NCBI GenBank assembly: GCA_938743325.2
Contig: OW568869.1
Location: 310,001 to 374,000 of the forward strand
DNA from: Pycnococcus provasolii
Taxonomy: Eukaryota; Chlorophyta; Pseudoscourfieldiophyceae; Pseudoscourfieldiales; Pycnococcaceae
DNA: 64,000 nt
Direction: 5' to 3'
Shown: positions 27,468 to 36,501 of the stretch, piece after piece
Numbering within the stretch: the stretch's first letter is position 1
How the letters are laid out: each line of letters begins with the position of its first letter
Made by a program: the position numbers and the translations under genes
The notes under the pieces: generated by a model
What the model saw: only the letters and a program-made list of their open reading frames with translations
The model's database searches: none
What the model was told of the DNA's origin: nothing

Positions 27468-29675
27468 ATGGCGAGCACGATGGCTCTGTACATGGGCGTG
27501 CCCGGCCTGCCCGCCCCCGTCGGCTTCGACCCGTCTTCGTGCGACGTGGACGACGTCGTCCTACCCGATGAAAGTCTAGGGTTCGACTTTGGTGTGTCCC
27601 TGGATGAGTCGCCCTCCCCCGAGGAAGCTCAGCTCGCCATGATGTCCTCCACGTTGGAGAACTTTTCGTCCGTGGTGGTCGTCGACTGCATACCCGTGGT
27701 TCCGCGTGAAAAGCAAGATAAGCTGCTTGCAGTGCTTGGTAAGATATTCAGACACCCCGAAATCGGATCGACGGTGCCCGATGGTATACACATGCCCGTT
27801 GACGCGAACGGGACGTCGAAAGGGTTCGCTATTATTGAGTACGTCTCGCCGCAATCCGCGCAAAAAGCTGTCGAGTCAATCAACGGATACCGCCTCGACA
27901 AAAACCACGTGTTCAGCGTGTTCAACCTCGCAAGCGCCGAGCGGCTTCTCGCCATACCGCGCACGTACGAACCGCCACCCTCGAAGCCGTACACGCCAAC
28001 CGAAAACCTCTTCTCGTGGCTCATGGATGCACGAGGACGCGATCAGTTCGCATCACGATACAGCGATCAGACGGAAATCTTCTGGAACGATGCAAAGGCC
28101 ACTGGAAAGGAGGAACCCGTGTACCAACGCCAAAACTGGACGGAGTCGTTCGTGCAGTGGTCGCCCAAGGGAACCTGCATCGCCACCGTGCACCGTCAAG
28201 GCGCTGCACTTTGGGGTGGGCCTGAGTGGGCCAGGCTGCAGAGGTTTGCACACCCCAACACGCGACTCATCGACTTCAGCCCCGACGAAAAGTACCTCGT
28301 GTGCTTCAGCCTGCAGGAGCCGTCGCACCCGCGGGAGTCTGCGCAGGCGAACCTTGGCTTCTTCGACCTGCGAACTGGAAAGAAGATGCGAACCTTCTCA
28401 GGACCTGCGGAGGACTACGGAACGTCCGCATCAAGTGGCGTCACCTCCTGGCCCGTATTCCGGTGGTCCGGGGGTGAGGATCGCTTATTCGCCAAGATGG
28501 GAAAGAACTGCGTGTCCGTGTACGAGTGCCCGTCGTTCGGCATGTGTACGACTTCAGAAGGCGAAAAGAAGTCGTACACTGCCGAGGCTTTGAGCGACTT
28601 CAGGTGGAGCCCCTCCGCGAACATCATGGCCCTGTTTCAGAAGGAGCACGGAGGTGGCAACGCGCCAGCACGTGTTAGCCTCGTGGAATTCCCGTCGCGG
28701 AAGGACATTCGCCAGAAGGCGCTCTTCTCCGTCGCCGAGGCGGCACTCAACTGGCACCCACAGGGAACGTACCTCGGCGTTACGGTTGATCGGTACACAA
28801 AGACGCGCAAGAGCACGTACACGGGCTTCGAGCTCTTCCGCGTTGCCGAAAAGGATTGTCCGATGGAGGTTCTCGAGCTGCAGGACAAGAAGGCGCGTAT
28901 CATATGCTTCGCTTGGGAACCGAAGGGGCATCGATTTTGCATCGTCTCCGCGCCGAGTGAGATTTCCGGCGGGCGCACGACTGTCGACTTCTACTCCATG
29001 CTCACGACAGATCCAAAGACGGGAACCGTCGACCGCAAGGTGAAGCACCTCACAACGCTCAAGTCTCGCCAGTGCAATGCCGTGTACTGGAGCCCAGCTG
29101 GAAAGCACATCGTGCTCGCTGGCCTGAAATCGATGAACGGACAGCTGGAATTCTACAACGTCGAGGAGCTCGAGTCGATGGCGCAGAGCGAGCACTTCAT
29201 GTGCACAGACGTTGACTGGGATCCCACGGGGCGCTTCATCTCCACGTCGGTCACGTCCGTGCACCAGATGGAGAACGGGTACAATCTCTGGAGCTTCAGC
29301 GGCAAGATGCTCAGTCGCACGCCTCGAGACCGATTCCTGCAGTACCTCTGGCGACCACGTCCACCGAGCCTTCTCGGCGAGAAGAAGGAGGCGGAGATTG
29401 CGAAGAACCTCAAGTCGTACGCCAAGCGCTACGAGGACGAGGACGAAAGACTTCGCGAGAAGCAGGACACCAACCTCGCGAGCCATCGCAAGCGCCTCAT
29501 GGACGAGTTCAAGGGATGGGAGAAGCGCATCATGGAGCGCCGCGCCTTCGAGGCGAAGGAGCGACGATCGCTTCGGGGCCCGAACGGATATATCAGCGAC
29601 GACGAGGTGGAGGGCACTATCGAGGAGGAGATGGAAGCGGAGGAGGTGCTGGAAGTGCGCGAGGAGGTCGAATGA
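27468..29675 (+). CDS. EIF3B: Eukaryotic translation initiation factor 3 subunit b
   Basis: Core scaffold of eIF3, recruiting the 43S complex to mRNA. Start chosen at the ATG 27468, giving 735 residues, in line with plant (about 710) and yeast (763) proteins. An N-terminal RRM spans about 64-145 (SVVVVDCIPVVPREK, KGFAIIEYVSP). It is followed by the nine-bladed WD-like propeller with family segments NWTESFVQWSPKGTCIAT, LIDFSPDEKYLVCFS, FRWSPSANIMALF, LNWHPQGTYLGVTVDRY and DVDWDPTGRFISTSVTS. The C-terminal part is helical with LWRPRPPSLL. No intron is seen. It converges on the 2OG oxygenase gene with 52 bp between stops. Confidence 0.95.
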   Translation: MASTMALYMGVPGLPAPVGFDPSSCDVDDVVLPDESLGFDFGVSLDESPSPEEAQLAMMSSTLENFSSVVVVDCIPVVPREKQDKLLAVLGKIFRHPEIGSTVPDGIHMPVDANGTSKGFAIIEYVSPQSAQKAVESINGYRLDKNHVFSVFNLASAERLLAIPRTYEPPPSKPYTPTENLFSWLMDARGRDQFASRYSDQTEIFWNDAKATGKEEPVYQRQNWTESFVQWSPKGTCIATVHRQGAALWGGPEWARLQRFAHPNTRLIDFSPDEKYLVCFSLQEPSHPRESAQANLGFFDLRTGKKMRTFSGPAEDYGTSASSGVTSWPVFRWSGGEDRLFAKMGKNCVSVYECPSFGMCTTSEGEKKSYTAEALSDFRWSPSANIMALFQKEHGGGNAPARVSLVEFPSRKDIRQKALFSVAEAALNWHPQGTYLGVTVDRYTKTRKSTYTGFELFRVAEKDCPMEVLELQDKKARIICFAWEPKGHRFCIVSAPSEISGGRTTVDFYSMLTTDPKTGTVDRKVKHLTTLKSRQCNAVYWSPAGKHIVLAGLKSMNGQLEFYNVEELESMAQSEHFMCTDVDWDPTGRFISTSVTSVHQMENGYNLWSFSGKMLSRTPRDRFLQYLWRPRPPSLLGEKKEAEIAKNLKSYAKRYEDEDERLREKQDTNLASHRKRLMDEFKGWEKRIMERRAFEAKERRSLRGPNGYISDDEVEGTIEEEMEAEEVLEVREEVE

Positions 29676-29727
29676 CTGAGTAACCCATCATGCTGTATGT
29701 TTCCGTCCTAAGATTGCTCATTAAGTA

Positions 29728-30816
29728 TTACTTTTTCTGTGCCAAGTGAATTTCGTCCAGTCTCATGCGCAGGTACTCGCCCGCTAAGATTGGCGCGTAC
29801 TTCGGCGTGCCGAGCTTCTCGTGCACAGCCACCTCCATCTCAGGATCAGGGTCGACGAAAAAGGCGATGGAGTATCGGCTTTGCCGCGCCTGCGCCTCAC
29901 TCGGAACTACCACTCTATGAGCTGTTGCACGCCAAGCGTCGTTCGTCCATCGCGCGAGTAGCGCGCCAGTGTTCAGCATGACGACGCCGTTCGGGTCCTC
30001 GCTAGCTGGCAGTTGCACGTTGCGCCACGGAAGGTTCGGATCGTCGTGTTCGACGGAACCGTCCACCGCCTTCAGCTGAAGGCCAGATTCGCCGTCTTTG
30101 ACAAACAACAGCGTGAAGAGACCAAAGTCCGTGTGGCATCCACACCGTATCGGACTGCTATCCTCGTCACCGCCAAAATCGCATGCGGGGTAGTGCAAGA
30201 AGCGGATCGTGCAGTGCTCCCAGCTCTTGAGTGTTTTTGCGAAGAAATCGGACTCCACGCCAATCGCGTCCGCCGCGCATGTTGCCAACGCGCGTGCGGT
30301 GTCCTCAAGCGCGTCCCAAAACTCCTCGACGACAGGCTGAAAGTCTGGCGGGCAGCCGGTGTAGTCGTTCGTGTGGCAGCGTCGGGAACGCACGTTGAAC
30401 GCCTCCTTTCTATCCGCACCACGTACCGTGTCGTGCGCCTCACCTCCTAGCGGTGCATATCCCATGTTGTCGGCAGGGTTGTGTCTTCTCAGCTTCATCT
30501 TCGCATCGTCGTCGAGCGTGAATAGCTGCTTCGCCACGTCAAATGTGCGCGCGAGCAGCTCTGGCGTGATTCGTCCCAGTGGGAGTGTTGCATTGGAGAA
30601 TCCATGGCGCGTGCACACATCGTTCCACGAAGAGGCCGCTAACTTTCTTCTCTCCTCCTGTGAATCTGAACCTGAATTTGAATCAGAACAAGAGAAAGAG
30701 TCTAAGGAAGAAGGCGAACTCACAGAAGAATGTGTTGCGTACGCGGAGAGATTCACAGGAGAAAGCACGAGCGTATTCGCATCATCACTCATCATACCAC
30801 GTGACAAAGCGGACAT
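29728..30816 (-). CDS. 2-oxoglutarate/Fe(II)-dependent dioxygenase
   Basis: A 362-residue non-heme iron oxygenase of the isopenicillin-N-synthase-like superfamily. The iron ligands are complete: HxD at H228/D230 (GCHTDFGLFTLLF) and a distal His at H300 (TAHRVVVPS). R314-x-S316 (RYSIAFF) binds 2-oxoglutarate. The degenerate N-terminal DIOX_N region (WNDVCTRHGFSNATLP) follows about 60 Ser-rich residues. Plant relatives act in gibberellin, flavonoid or alkaloid pathways, while algal members are mostly uncharacterised, so the substrate cannot be assigned. It shares a divergent promoter with the surface-protein gene at 31275; that promoter carries an inverted repeat. Confidence 0.9.
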   Translation of the reverse strand: MSALSRGMMSDDANTLVLSPVNLSAYATHSSVSSPSSLDSFSCSDSNSGSDSQEERRKLAASSWNDVCTRHGFSNATLPLGRITPELLARTFDVAKQLFTLDDDAKMKLRRHNPADNMGYAPLGGEAHDTVRGADRKEAFNVRSRRCHTNDYTGCPPDFQPVVEEFWDALEDTARALATCAADAIGVESDFFAKTLKSWEHCTIRFLHYPACDFGGDEDSSPIRCGCHTDFGLFTLLFVKDGESGLQLKAVDGSVEHDDPNLPWRNVQLPASEDPNGVVMLNTGALLARWTNDAWRATAHRVVVPSEAQARQSRYSIAFFVDPDPEMEVAVHEKLGTPKYAPILAGEYLRMRLDEIHLAQKK

Positions 30817-31274
30817 GACCTTAACACACCTGTTTCATAAGTTTACCAAACGTCCGGCGAGGAAAAAAATTAAACAAGACCGTCCCTTGCACACGGGCAC
30901 ACGGGCACACGGCACACCTCACCTTGCACACCCCGGCCGCGAGCTCGCAAGGGCTTGCCAGAGACCTTTGCAAGTTTCTTTCTTTCAGCTTTTCAGCTTT
31001 TCAGTCAGGTGCGCGTTCGGGTGTTTTCTTTTGACCACCTTAGTTAGACTAACCTTAAGCAACGCGATGCATTGATGTAACTATGCAACATCGGGTCATC
31101 GGGCCAATGAGCTCACGTGCATTCGGGCGTCGTGCAAGGTCGTGCTTGCAAAGGTCTCTTGCAAGCTCTTGCAAACTCACTGCAACCCACGTGTCGTTCC
31201 CCAGTGCATCCGCGTTCAGCATCCCCCTGGCCCATCACATCACGTCACGTCACATCACGTCACATCGCTCCATC
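30817..31274. other. Divergent promoter with long inverted repeat
   Basis: Holds a 30-bp inverted repeat (30945-30974 and 31145-31174, 27 of 30 matching), a GGGCACAC direct repeat (30894-30912), and CATCACGTCACGTCA repeats (31234-31266) just before the + strand start. Confidence 0.7.
30945..31174. repeat. Imperfect inverted repeat with 170-bp spacer
   Basis: The left arm 30945-30974 and the reverse complement of 31145-31174 share 27 of 30 bases, including the run AGAGACCTTTGCAAG. It is centred near 31060 between divergent genes. Confidence 0.85.
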
Positions 31275-32327
31275 ATGCCCTCGTTCATGGCATGTTTCTT
31301 CTTAGGTGCTTACTCACTTCTCCTTTTAGGTGGTGTGGTGGCCGCACAGGGTAAGAAGGCACCTTCTGTGCTTGCTTGCGATCCGAAAGACGCCCTCTTA
31401 AAGCCGCCCACCGTCAAGTGCACGTCGAGCCTTAAAGTCACAGACGACGCTATTAAGCCATCAGAGGACGGGTGCAAGTGTGGTCCTGACGGCTTGTGGA
31501 CGCCGGCGTGCTTCGAGTGTACGGATGACGTCGCGCCAGAACTTGTCGCGGAAAGCAGCCCGGAAGACGTCGACGCGAACACGGCGGCCAGCTCGGCACA
31601 GCAGCTAGCCTCCCCGTTCCGGAATAACGCGAGCATGTGGGACGAAGCGTATTCCACGGGATCATTTGGTAATCCCAACCCGCAGACCACCAACCAGGCC
31701 AGCTTTGACGCAGCCTTTGAAGCCACTGGTATGGCTGTACGCGTCTGTGCTGACTGCTCCCGGAACCAAAAAACAATTGTTTACAAGCGTATCACGCCAA
31801 TGAACGGAACTTCGTTCAGCGCGTACAACAACTTCTTCGTGACGTGGGCAACAAGCGCGCACGGCCCGAACGTGCTCAACCGCGACTTCAAGCTCTACAG
31901 CAGTGTCTCAGATGCTGACGCAGATGTCAACGCTTGGTCGTATTGCAACTACAACGACTTCCGCTGGCGCATCGGCTTTCCACGTGATTGCGACCCGAGT
32001 CGCTACCAGCCCTACCAGTGGGAATCCACGCTGCACTCTAGCACGCGCCGTCATATTGCGTGGTTTATCAAGAAGGTGGCTGCTATGCCATCACCAACGC
32101 CATCACCATCGGGCGGGGGATTGCCTGGTGCGATAGACCGTATCCGCAATGCGACGGAGGATGTGAAGGACATCGCAGACGCGACGGAGAAAGCTGGAAA
32201 GGACATTTCCAAGCTCACGGAAGAAACGAAAGGCGACATGCCAAATTTGAGCGGTGGTGGCAGGAGTCAACTCCTTGGCGCCGCCGCCGCGTTAGCGTCT
32301 TGGCACATGGCAGCCGCCTTCTTCTAA
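31275..32327 (+). CDS. Secreted or GPI-anchored surface protein, unknown
   Basis: A 350-residue protein from the ATG at 31275; upstream in-frame codons lie in the repeat-rich promoter. A signal peptide is clear (FMACFFLGAYSLLLLGGVVAAQG). The mature part has about 10 Cys, several N-x-S/T sequons, and a Trp/Tyr-rich region at about 190-265 (FSAYNNFFVTWATSAHGPN, SYCNYNDFRWRIGFP). A Ser/Pro spacer and an amphipathic helix (IRNATEDVKDIADATEKAGK) precede a weakly hydrophobic Ala-rich end (LLGAAAALASWHMAAAFF), as expected for GPI attachment. No domain is recognised. It shares a signal-peptide, stalk and tail layout with the protein at 8438-9769, but not sequence. Confidence 0.7.
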   Translation: MPSFMACFFLGAYSLLLLGGVVAAQGKKAPSVLACDPKDALLKPPTVKCTSSLKVTDDAIKPSEDGCKCGPDGLWTPACFECTDDVAPELVAESSPEDVDANTAASSAQQLASPFRNNASMWDEAYSTGSFGNPNPQTTNQASFDAAFEATGMAVRVCADCSRNQKTIVYKRITPMNGTSFSAYNNFFVTWATSAHGPNVLNRDFKLYSSVSDADADVNAWSYCNYNDFRWRIGFPRDCDPSRYQPYQWESTLHSSTRRHIAWFIKKVAAMPSPTPSPSGGGLPGAIDRIRNATEDVKDIADATEKAGKDISKLTEETKGDMPNLSGGGRSQLLGAAAALASWHMAAAFF

Positions 32328-32437
32328 AGCACAAATCACTTTGAATGAAATTATGAAAAAATAAATTGATTAATGAAATTACAAAGATGGCGCGCGAGAG
32401 CTTGAACGACATAACGACATGTAATGTGCACGCCTAT

Positions 32438-33439
32438 TCATATCTTCATACGCAATGCCTTCTGCGCGCACTTACTCCACGCCTTATGTCCCTTCTCGTT
32501 TGGGTGCAGTAAGCCGCCGCCGTAGAGCTGCGCATTCGTTTGCCCTCTGCCGTCGATGAGGGCAGCGGTGCAGTCGGCAAATGCGATGCGGTCGCTTTCA
32601 AGCTTCGACAACGCGCTATTCACCTGGTCAATCTCCTCACGGAACTTTCGCGGCTGTCCATTGATTGGCATGCCACGCGGGATGAGGCCAAGAAGCGCAA
32701 CGTGCGCTTGTGGGAACGAGGCGAGCGCGCCTTGAACAATCGCGGTGACGCCATCGACGGTTGAGTTCACGTCCTGCTTGCAAATGCCGAGATTGTTCGT
32801 GCCAATGCATATCACAACCTTCTTCACGCGCTTAGCAAGCTCAGACTTGGCCGACGACACAAGCTGCCTTATTTGCCAGATGGAGTGCTGAGTGCATTCG
32901 TTTGCTGTGGCAAAGGACGCCACCGCAAACTGTGAAGTCACGTCGAGCCCGCCGCTCGCCTCTGGAGCCGCCCTCCACGATCCTCTGCTTCCTAGAGCTG
33001 CATACCAAGCGTTTCTCATGGGAAGGCAGTTTCGGCACGGCTTTCCCCACAAGCTCGCGCCGAACCCGTTTTCGAGCAGCGAGTCGCCGAATACGAGGAC
33101 GCGCGGATACGGCTCCGCAGGTTTGCGCAGGCCAAACCACCTCCGCCTGGCACCTCCGCCCATCGCTGATCTCAAGCTCGTCCACCTGCGCTTGTAGAGT
33201 CCCCTCCACTTTGCCTCCATTCCTCCTCTGCTTTGCACCTGCGGCGTGCACGCGTCTGCTGACGGGTGTGCTTTATGAACGACGCACGATGGAACGTTTG
33301 CCGCGTCTCCGAAGACCGTCGCAGTCCATGCCAAGGCGGCGACGTCAGAAGCAGAAGAGTCACTCTCAGGACTCTCAGGAGGCACCGGAAGCGTTTCCCC
33401 GGTAGACTGAGATAAAGACAGACATACGACGCACAACAT
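32438..33439 (-). CDS. SGNH/GDSL-type hydrolase with altered catalytic Asp
   Basis: A 333-residue protein, start set at the ATG 33437-33439, which begins a short hydrophobic segment (MLCVVCLSLS); codons upstream cross a tandem repeat. The SGNH blocks are present: block I VLVFGDSLLENG with the nucleophile S120, block III IGTNNLG at 212-218, and block V with H312 in LLHPNEKGH. In most members the residue three before this His is Asp, completing the triad; here it is Gly309. The fold resembles the small PAF-acetylhydrolase/esterase group. It could hydrolyse esters using a Ser-His dyad or be weakly active. A secretory location is possible but the leader is short. Confidence 0.8.
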   Translation of the reverse strand: MLCVVCLSLSQSTGETLPVPPESPESDSSASDVAALAWTATVFGDAANVPSCVVHKAHPSADACTPQVQSRGGMEAKWRGLYKRRWTSLRSAMGGGARRRWFGLRKPAEPYPRVLVFGDSLLENGFGASLWGKPCRNCLPMRNAWYAALGSRGSWRAAPEASGGLDVTSQFAVASFATANECTQHSIWQIRQLVSSAKSELAKRVKKVVICIGTNNLGICKQDVNSTVDGVTAIVQGALASFPQAHVALLGLIPRGMPINGQPRKFREEIDQVNSALSKLESDRIAFADCTAALIDGRGQTNAQLYGGGLLHPNEKGHKAWSKCAQKALRMKI

Positions 33440-33680
33440 CTTAAAAACGAAAACAACAACCTTGAAGTCACATATAATGTGCCGAATCCTCCGACTCCTC
33501 CACCTTTTATGATTATGATGACCAGAAGATGTCCAAGATGAAAGTAACATATGATGTTTCATCACGAAATATGATACCAGGTAAGTAGAAGTTATTATAG
33601 TTATGTTCAAACAACACCAAGTGCGAAGAAACTGCGGCGACAAGAAAACAAAGAAAGAAAGGTACACAACAAGTACACAG

Positions 33681-33775
33681 CTGGAGTGACAGATGCTGAA
33701 TGGAGTGACAGATGCTGGTGAATGGAGTGACAGATGCTGAATGGAGTGACAGATGCTGGTGGATGGATGGAGTGA
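33681..33775. repeat. 19-bp minisatellite
   Basis: Five copies of TGGAGTGACAGATGCTG with AA, GTGA or GTGGA linkers. Confidence 0.9.
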
Positions 33776-33880
33776 CACAGACACAGACGACACAGACACG
33801 ACACAAATGTAAAAAGATGTTCGTTGAACGTTGAGAATGATCCGTGGAATGATCTAAACGAAAAACGAAAAATGACAAAA

Positions 33881-33939
33881 ATCCCTTAAAGAAATCCCTT
33901 AAAAAAAGAAATCCCTTAAGGGGAAGAAATCCCTTAAAC
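33881..33939. repeat. GAAATCCCTTAA repeats
   Basis: Four copies of GAAATCCCTTAA (the first reads AAAATCCCTTAA) separated by A-runs or GGG. Confidence 0.9.
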
Positions 33940-34103
33940 CCGAATCAATCAATCTCAATTAGGGGTTGAAAAAAAAAGGGATCATGGGGTTTCCGTTTCC
34001 GCGGTGTTTCCGCCTTCCGGCCTTCGCCTTCCCTTCGTTCCCGCCCCACCCCATTTTTCATTTTTGGGATTTGTTTCCCTGCCTGGAAGAAAAGAACCGA
34101 ATC

Positions 34104-35138
34104 ATGCTCGCATGTCGTCGCCATAGCCTTGTCGTTCCTCCTCGTATAGCTCGGAGTAGGCGTATTCACACTCCTACAGCTGGTTTTGGTTCAAGTAGGC
34201 GTGCTTCTTCTTCCTCGCCGATCTGTGTCAACGCAGCAAAAGCACCTTCGTCACCCTCTCCTTGCAGCGTGCTGTGCATCGGTGAGGTGCTCTTTGACGC
34301 GCTGCCTGACGCCATCTTCCTCGGAGGCGCGCCACTCAACGGGGCACTACACATGCACCAACTGGGACTGAACGTCGCGATGGTCTCGCGCGTCGGAGAC
34401 GACGAACTCGGACGAGAAGTCATCAAACGCATGAAAGCGAGGGGATTGAACACAGACTTAGTGCAGGTCGACAAGACCAACCCCACAGGATTTGTTCGCG
34501 TTTCTCTTGACGACGATGGTGTTGCATCGTACGACATAGTCAAACCAAGTGCTTGGGACGAAATCGAGGCGACAAACGAACTGCTGGACGCGGCCAAGGG
34601 TGCTGTCGTGTGCCACGGCTCGCTCGCTGCTCGCTCTCCGACGAGCCGTAAGGCCATAGAGGCGGCGTGCAAGGCGGCTGATAAGCGGGTGTTCGACGTA
34701 AACCTGCGCGCGCCGTACGTGGACGAGGACTTTGTGCGTTCCGGCTGTGATGGCGCGTGGCTTCTAAAGGTGAACGACGACGAGTTACCTCAGCTTGCGC
34801 AGTGGTTCGACGCGACGGGTGATGAGCAGGCAGTGGCACGTGCGCTGTCGGAGCGATTTGGCATCGACTACGTGGTCGTGACGCGCGGTGGAAACGGCGC
34901 CGCCCTTTTCTCTTCAAACGACAGCACGTGGGTCGAGACACCCGGTGTACAAGTGACTGTCGCCGACACAGTTGGTTCCGGAGACGCGTTTCTCGCGTGC
35001 TTGCTTTCGAAGCTGTTGACCGGCGCGAGCGCCGCTGACGCCGTCGCGGATGCGAACGCGCTCGGCGCGTGGGTTGCCACGCAGCGCGGCGCGACTCCTG
35101 TGCACGACACCGCCGCTATCGCCGCGCTGCGCTTGTAA
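34104..35138 (+). CDS. pfkB-family carbohydrate kinase, probable plastid fructokinase
   Basis: A 344-residue ribokinase-fold sugar kinase. It has the GG pair of the substrate site (GGAPLNGALH, 74-83), a helix with VGDDELG, and the C-terminal signature DTVGSGDAFLA with catalytic D294 and the anion hole GSGD. GEVLFDALPD at the domain start is typical of the fructokinase subgroup. The start is the ATG at 34104; the first 45 residues are Arg/Ser-rich and lack acidic residues, as in plastid transit peptides. It phosphorylates a sugar with ATP; fructose is likely but not proven. It is followed 160 bp later on the same strand by the telobox Myb gene. Confidence 0.9.
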   Translation: MLACRRHSLVVPPRIARSRRIHTPTAGFGSSRRASSSSPICVNAAKAPSSPSPCSVLCIGEVLFDALPDAIFLGGAPLNGALHMHQLGLNVAMVSRVGDDELGREVIKRMKARGLNTDLVQVDKTNPTGFVRVSLDDDGVASYDIVKPSAWDEIEATNELLDAAKGAVVCHGSLAARSPTSRKAIEAACKAADKRVFDVNLRAPYVDEDFVRSGCDGAWLLKVNDDELPQLAQWFDATGDEQAVARALSERFGIDYVVVTRGGNGAALFSSNDSTWVETPGVQVTVADTVGSGDAFLACLLSKLLTGASAADAVADANALGAWVATQRGATPVHDTAAIAALRL

Positions 35139-35200
35139 CCAACCACCATTCCTACCAACCTAGTCTATGATACCTAGTATCTGCCCGGGCACCTTCCTGA

Positions 35201-35227
35201 CCTAACCCTAACCCAAACCCTAACCCT
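35201..35227. repeat. Interstitial CCTAACCC motifs
   Basis: Four telomere-like units (CCTAACCCTAACCCAAACCC and a further TAACCC), 72 bp before the start of the telobox Myb gene. Confidence 0.9.
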
Positions 35228-35298
35228 GGACCTGCCTGCCATGGTCCTCCATTTCTTGCGCCATTTTCCATTTGACTCGCCATTGCCACCTGTCACTC

Positions 35299-36408
35299 AT
35301 GGGCGCCACGAAGGTGAAGTGGTCTCGCGAGGAGGAGGATGCGCTCAGAGAGGGCGTGCGCAAGTACGGACTGGGAAAGTGGCGCGCCATACAGAAAGAC
35401 CCGGAATTCGAGAGGCGTTTAGTGAACCGCACGAACGTCGACCTCAAGGACAAATGGCGAAACATGTCAGCCGCGGCGCAGGAGGGACCAACGACACTGC
35501 CTGAGCTGCCGGCAAACCCCGCACCCGTTCCCAAGTCGCCGAGAGGAAAGCGTGCCGCAGATGGGGCCGCGTTGCCGCTGCCACGTCGCTGCGCCTGGTT
35601 GGTGCACGTGTACGCGCACTTCCCCGTGGCCGTGCTCCTCGCACACGTCTGCATTGTGCTCTTGCCTCACTGTCTGCACTTCGCGAATAACCACCTCCTT
35701 CAATTCACCGGTGAAACGATGGTCAGCGAGCGCGCTGGTCAGTGGGCACGGTGGTTTGACTCAGGTGCGCTCCCGTGTGTGATGTCTCGATCACACATAA
35801 CATCCATCGTCGCATCCCACGACGCTTACGCCGTGACTGATGCCTTGACACATAGCGAGGACCGACGAGTTGCTGGACACCCACCCAAGGCGACCGCGCT
35901 TCTGTTGACGGCACGCACGGCGAACGACGCAAACGAGGCTTTCAAAAATGCGCCGCTGCTCGCCTTTCCCGATTGCGCATTGGTAGATTGCGTGCTCGCA
36001 TACGACGTGCAGCAAAGCAGCGCGTCGAGCAGCGACCTGCAAGGCGCTGTTGTGGACCACCTGTCAAGGTGCAAGGGCGGAGGTGCCGTTATCGTGCACC
36101 TTGGCACAGGCGAGAACGTCGCGGAGCTCGTGCCAACGCTTCTCCCACTTCTTGGCGAGAGCGGAAGCTTCGAGCATCCGACACGAGGTGGTGCCGTTGG
36201 TGTGAGGGATGCCGTCGTCGTGCTCGTGCTGCAGCACACAGATTCGGACGACGCGAGCGATGATGAGCGCGACTCGCAAGCCAAGGTGGCGCTCGAGCGT
36301 GCGGCGTTGGGGCAGGTCGCCACGGCGTCGCGCCGAGAGGCGGCAAGGGCGCTGCGTCGCCGGGTGGACGCGACTGTCAGGGCGTCAGCGAAACTGATTG
36401 ATCGATAG
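35299..36408 (+). CDS. Telobox Myb (TRB/SMH-type) protein with a membrane span and unknown C-terminal domain
   Basis: A 369-residue protein. Residues 5-56 are a single Myb repeat of the plant Single-Myb-Histone/TRB type: it starts MGATKVKWSREEEDALREGV, has KYGLGKWRAIQKDPEF, and ends with the telobox NVDLKDKWRNM that reads telomeric DNA. The usual H1/H5 globular domain is absent. Instead, a basic stretch (KSPRGKR, PLPRRC) is followed by a hydrophobic segment at about 99-124 (FPVAVLLAHVCIVLLP), a likely membrane span. Residues 195-315 alternate strands and helices (ATALLLTAR, GGAVIVHLGTG, DAVVVLVLQH). This resembles a P-loop-lacking NTPase fold and loosely the lumenal domain of the nuclear-envelope protein LAP1. 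The Myb assignment is firm; the rest is inference. Confidence 0.75.
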   Translation: MGATKVKWSREEEDALREGVRKYGLGKWRAIQKDPEFERRLVNRTNVDLKDKWRNMSAAAQEGPTTLPELPANPAPVPKSPRGKRAADGAALPLPRRCAWLVHVYAHFPVAVLLAHVCIVLLPHCLHFANNHLLQFTGETMVSERAGQWARWFDSGALPCVMSRSHITSIVASHDAYAVTDALTHSEDRRVAGHPPKATALLLTARTANDANEAFKNAPLLAFPDCALVDCVLAYDVQQSSASSSDLQGAVVDHLSRCKGGGAVIVHLGTGENVAELVPTLLPLLGESGSFEHPTRGGAVGVRDAVVVLVLQHTDSDDASDDERDSQAKVALERAALGQVATASRREAARALRRRVDATVRASAKLIDR

Positions 36409-36501
36409 TATCCATTGTATTGATAGTGGAAAGTTCGTTTTCCTGCAGTAATTACACGAAAAGACAAACCACCACCGCCCACTCTTCGTCTTTGTAAGCA
36501 G

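Larger units (their letters stand above)
33440..34103. other. Divergent promoter rich in tandem repeats
   Basis: Contains an AATGGAGTGACAGATGCTG minisatellite (33681-33775, five copies, some with GTG insertions), a CACAGACA run (33775-33800), and four copies of GAAATCCCTTAA (33881-33939) with variable spacing. I see no gene. Confidence 0.7.

Noticed and set aside
31083-31274. Upstream extension of the surface protein at 31275
   Set aside because: It would bury the clear signal peptide inside the protein and crosses promoter repeats.
33440-33799. Upstream extension of the SGNH hydrolase
   Set aside because: The extra residues translate the 19-bp minisatellite (SVTPFSICH units) and are not family-like.
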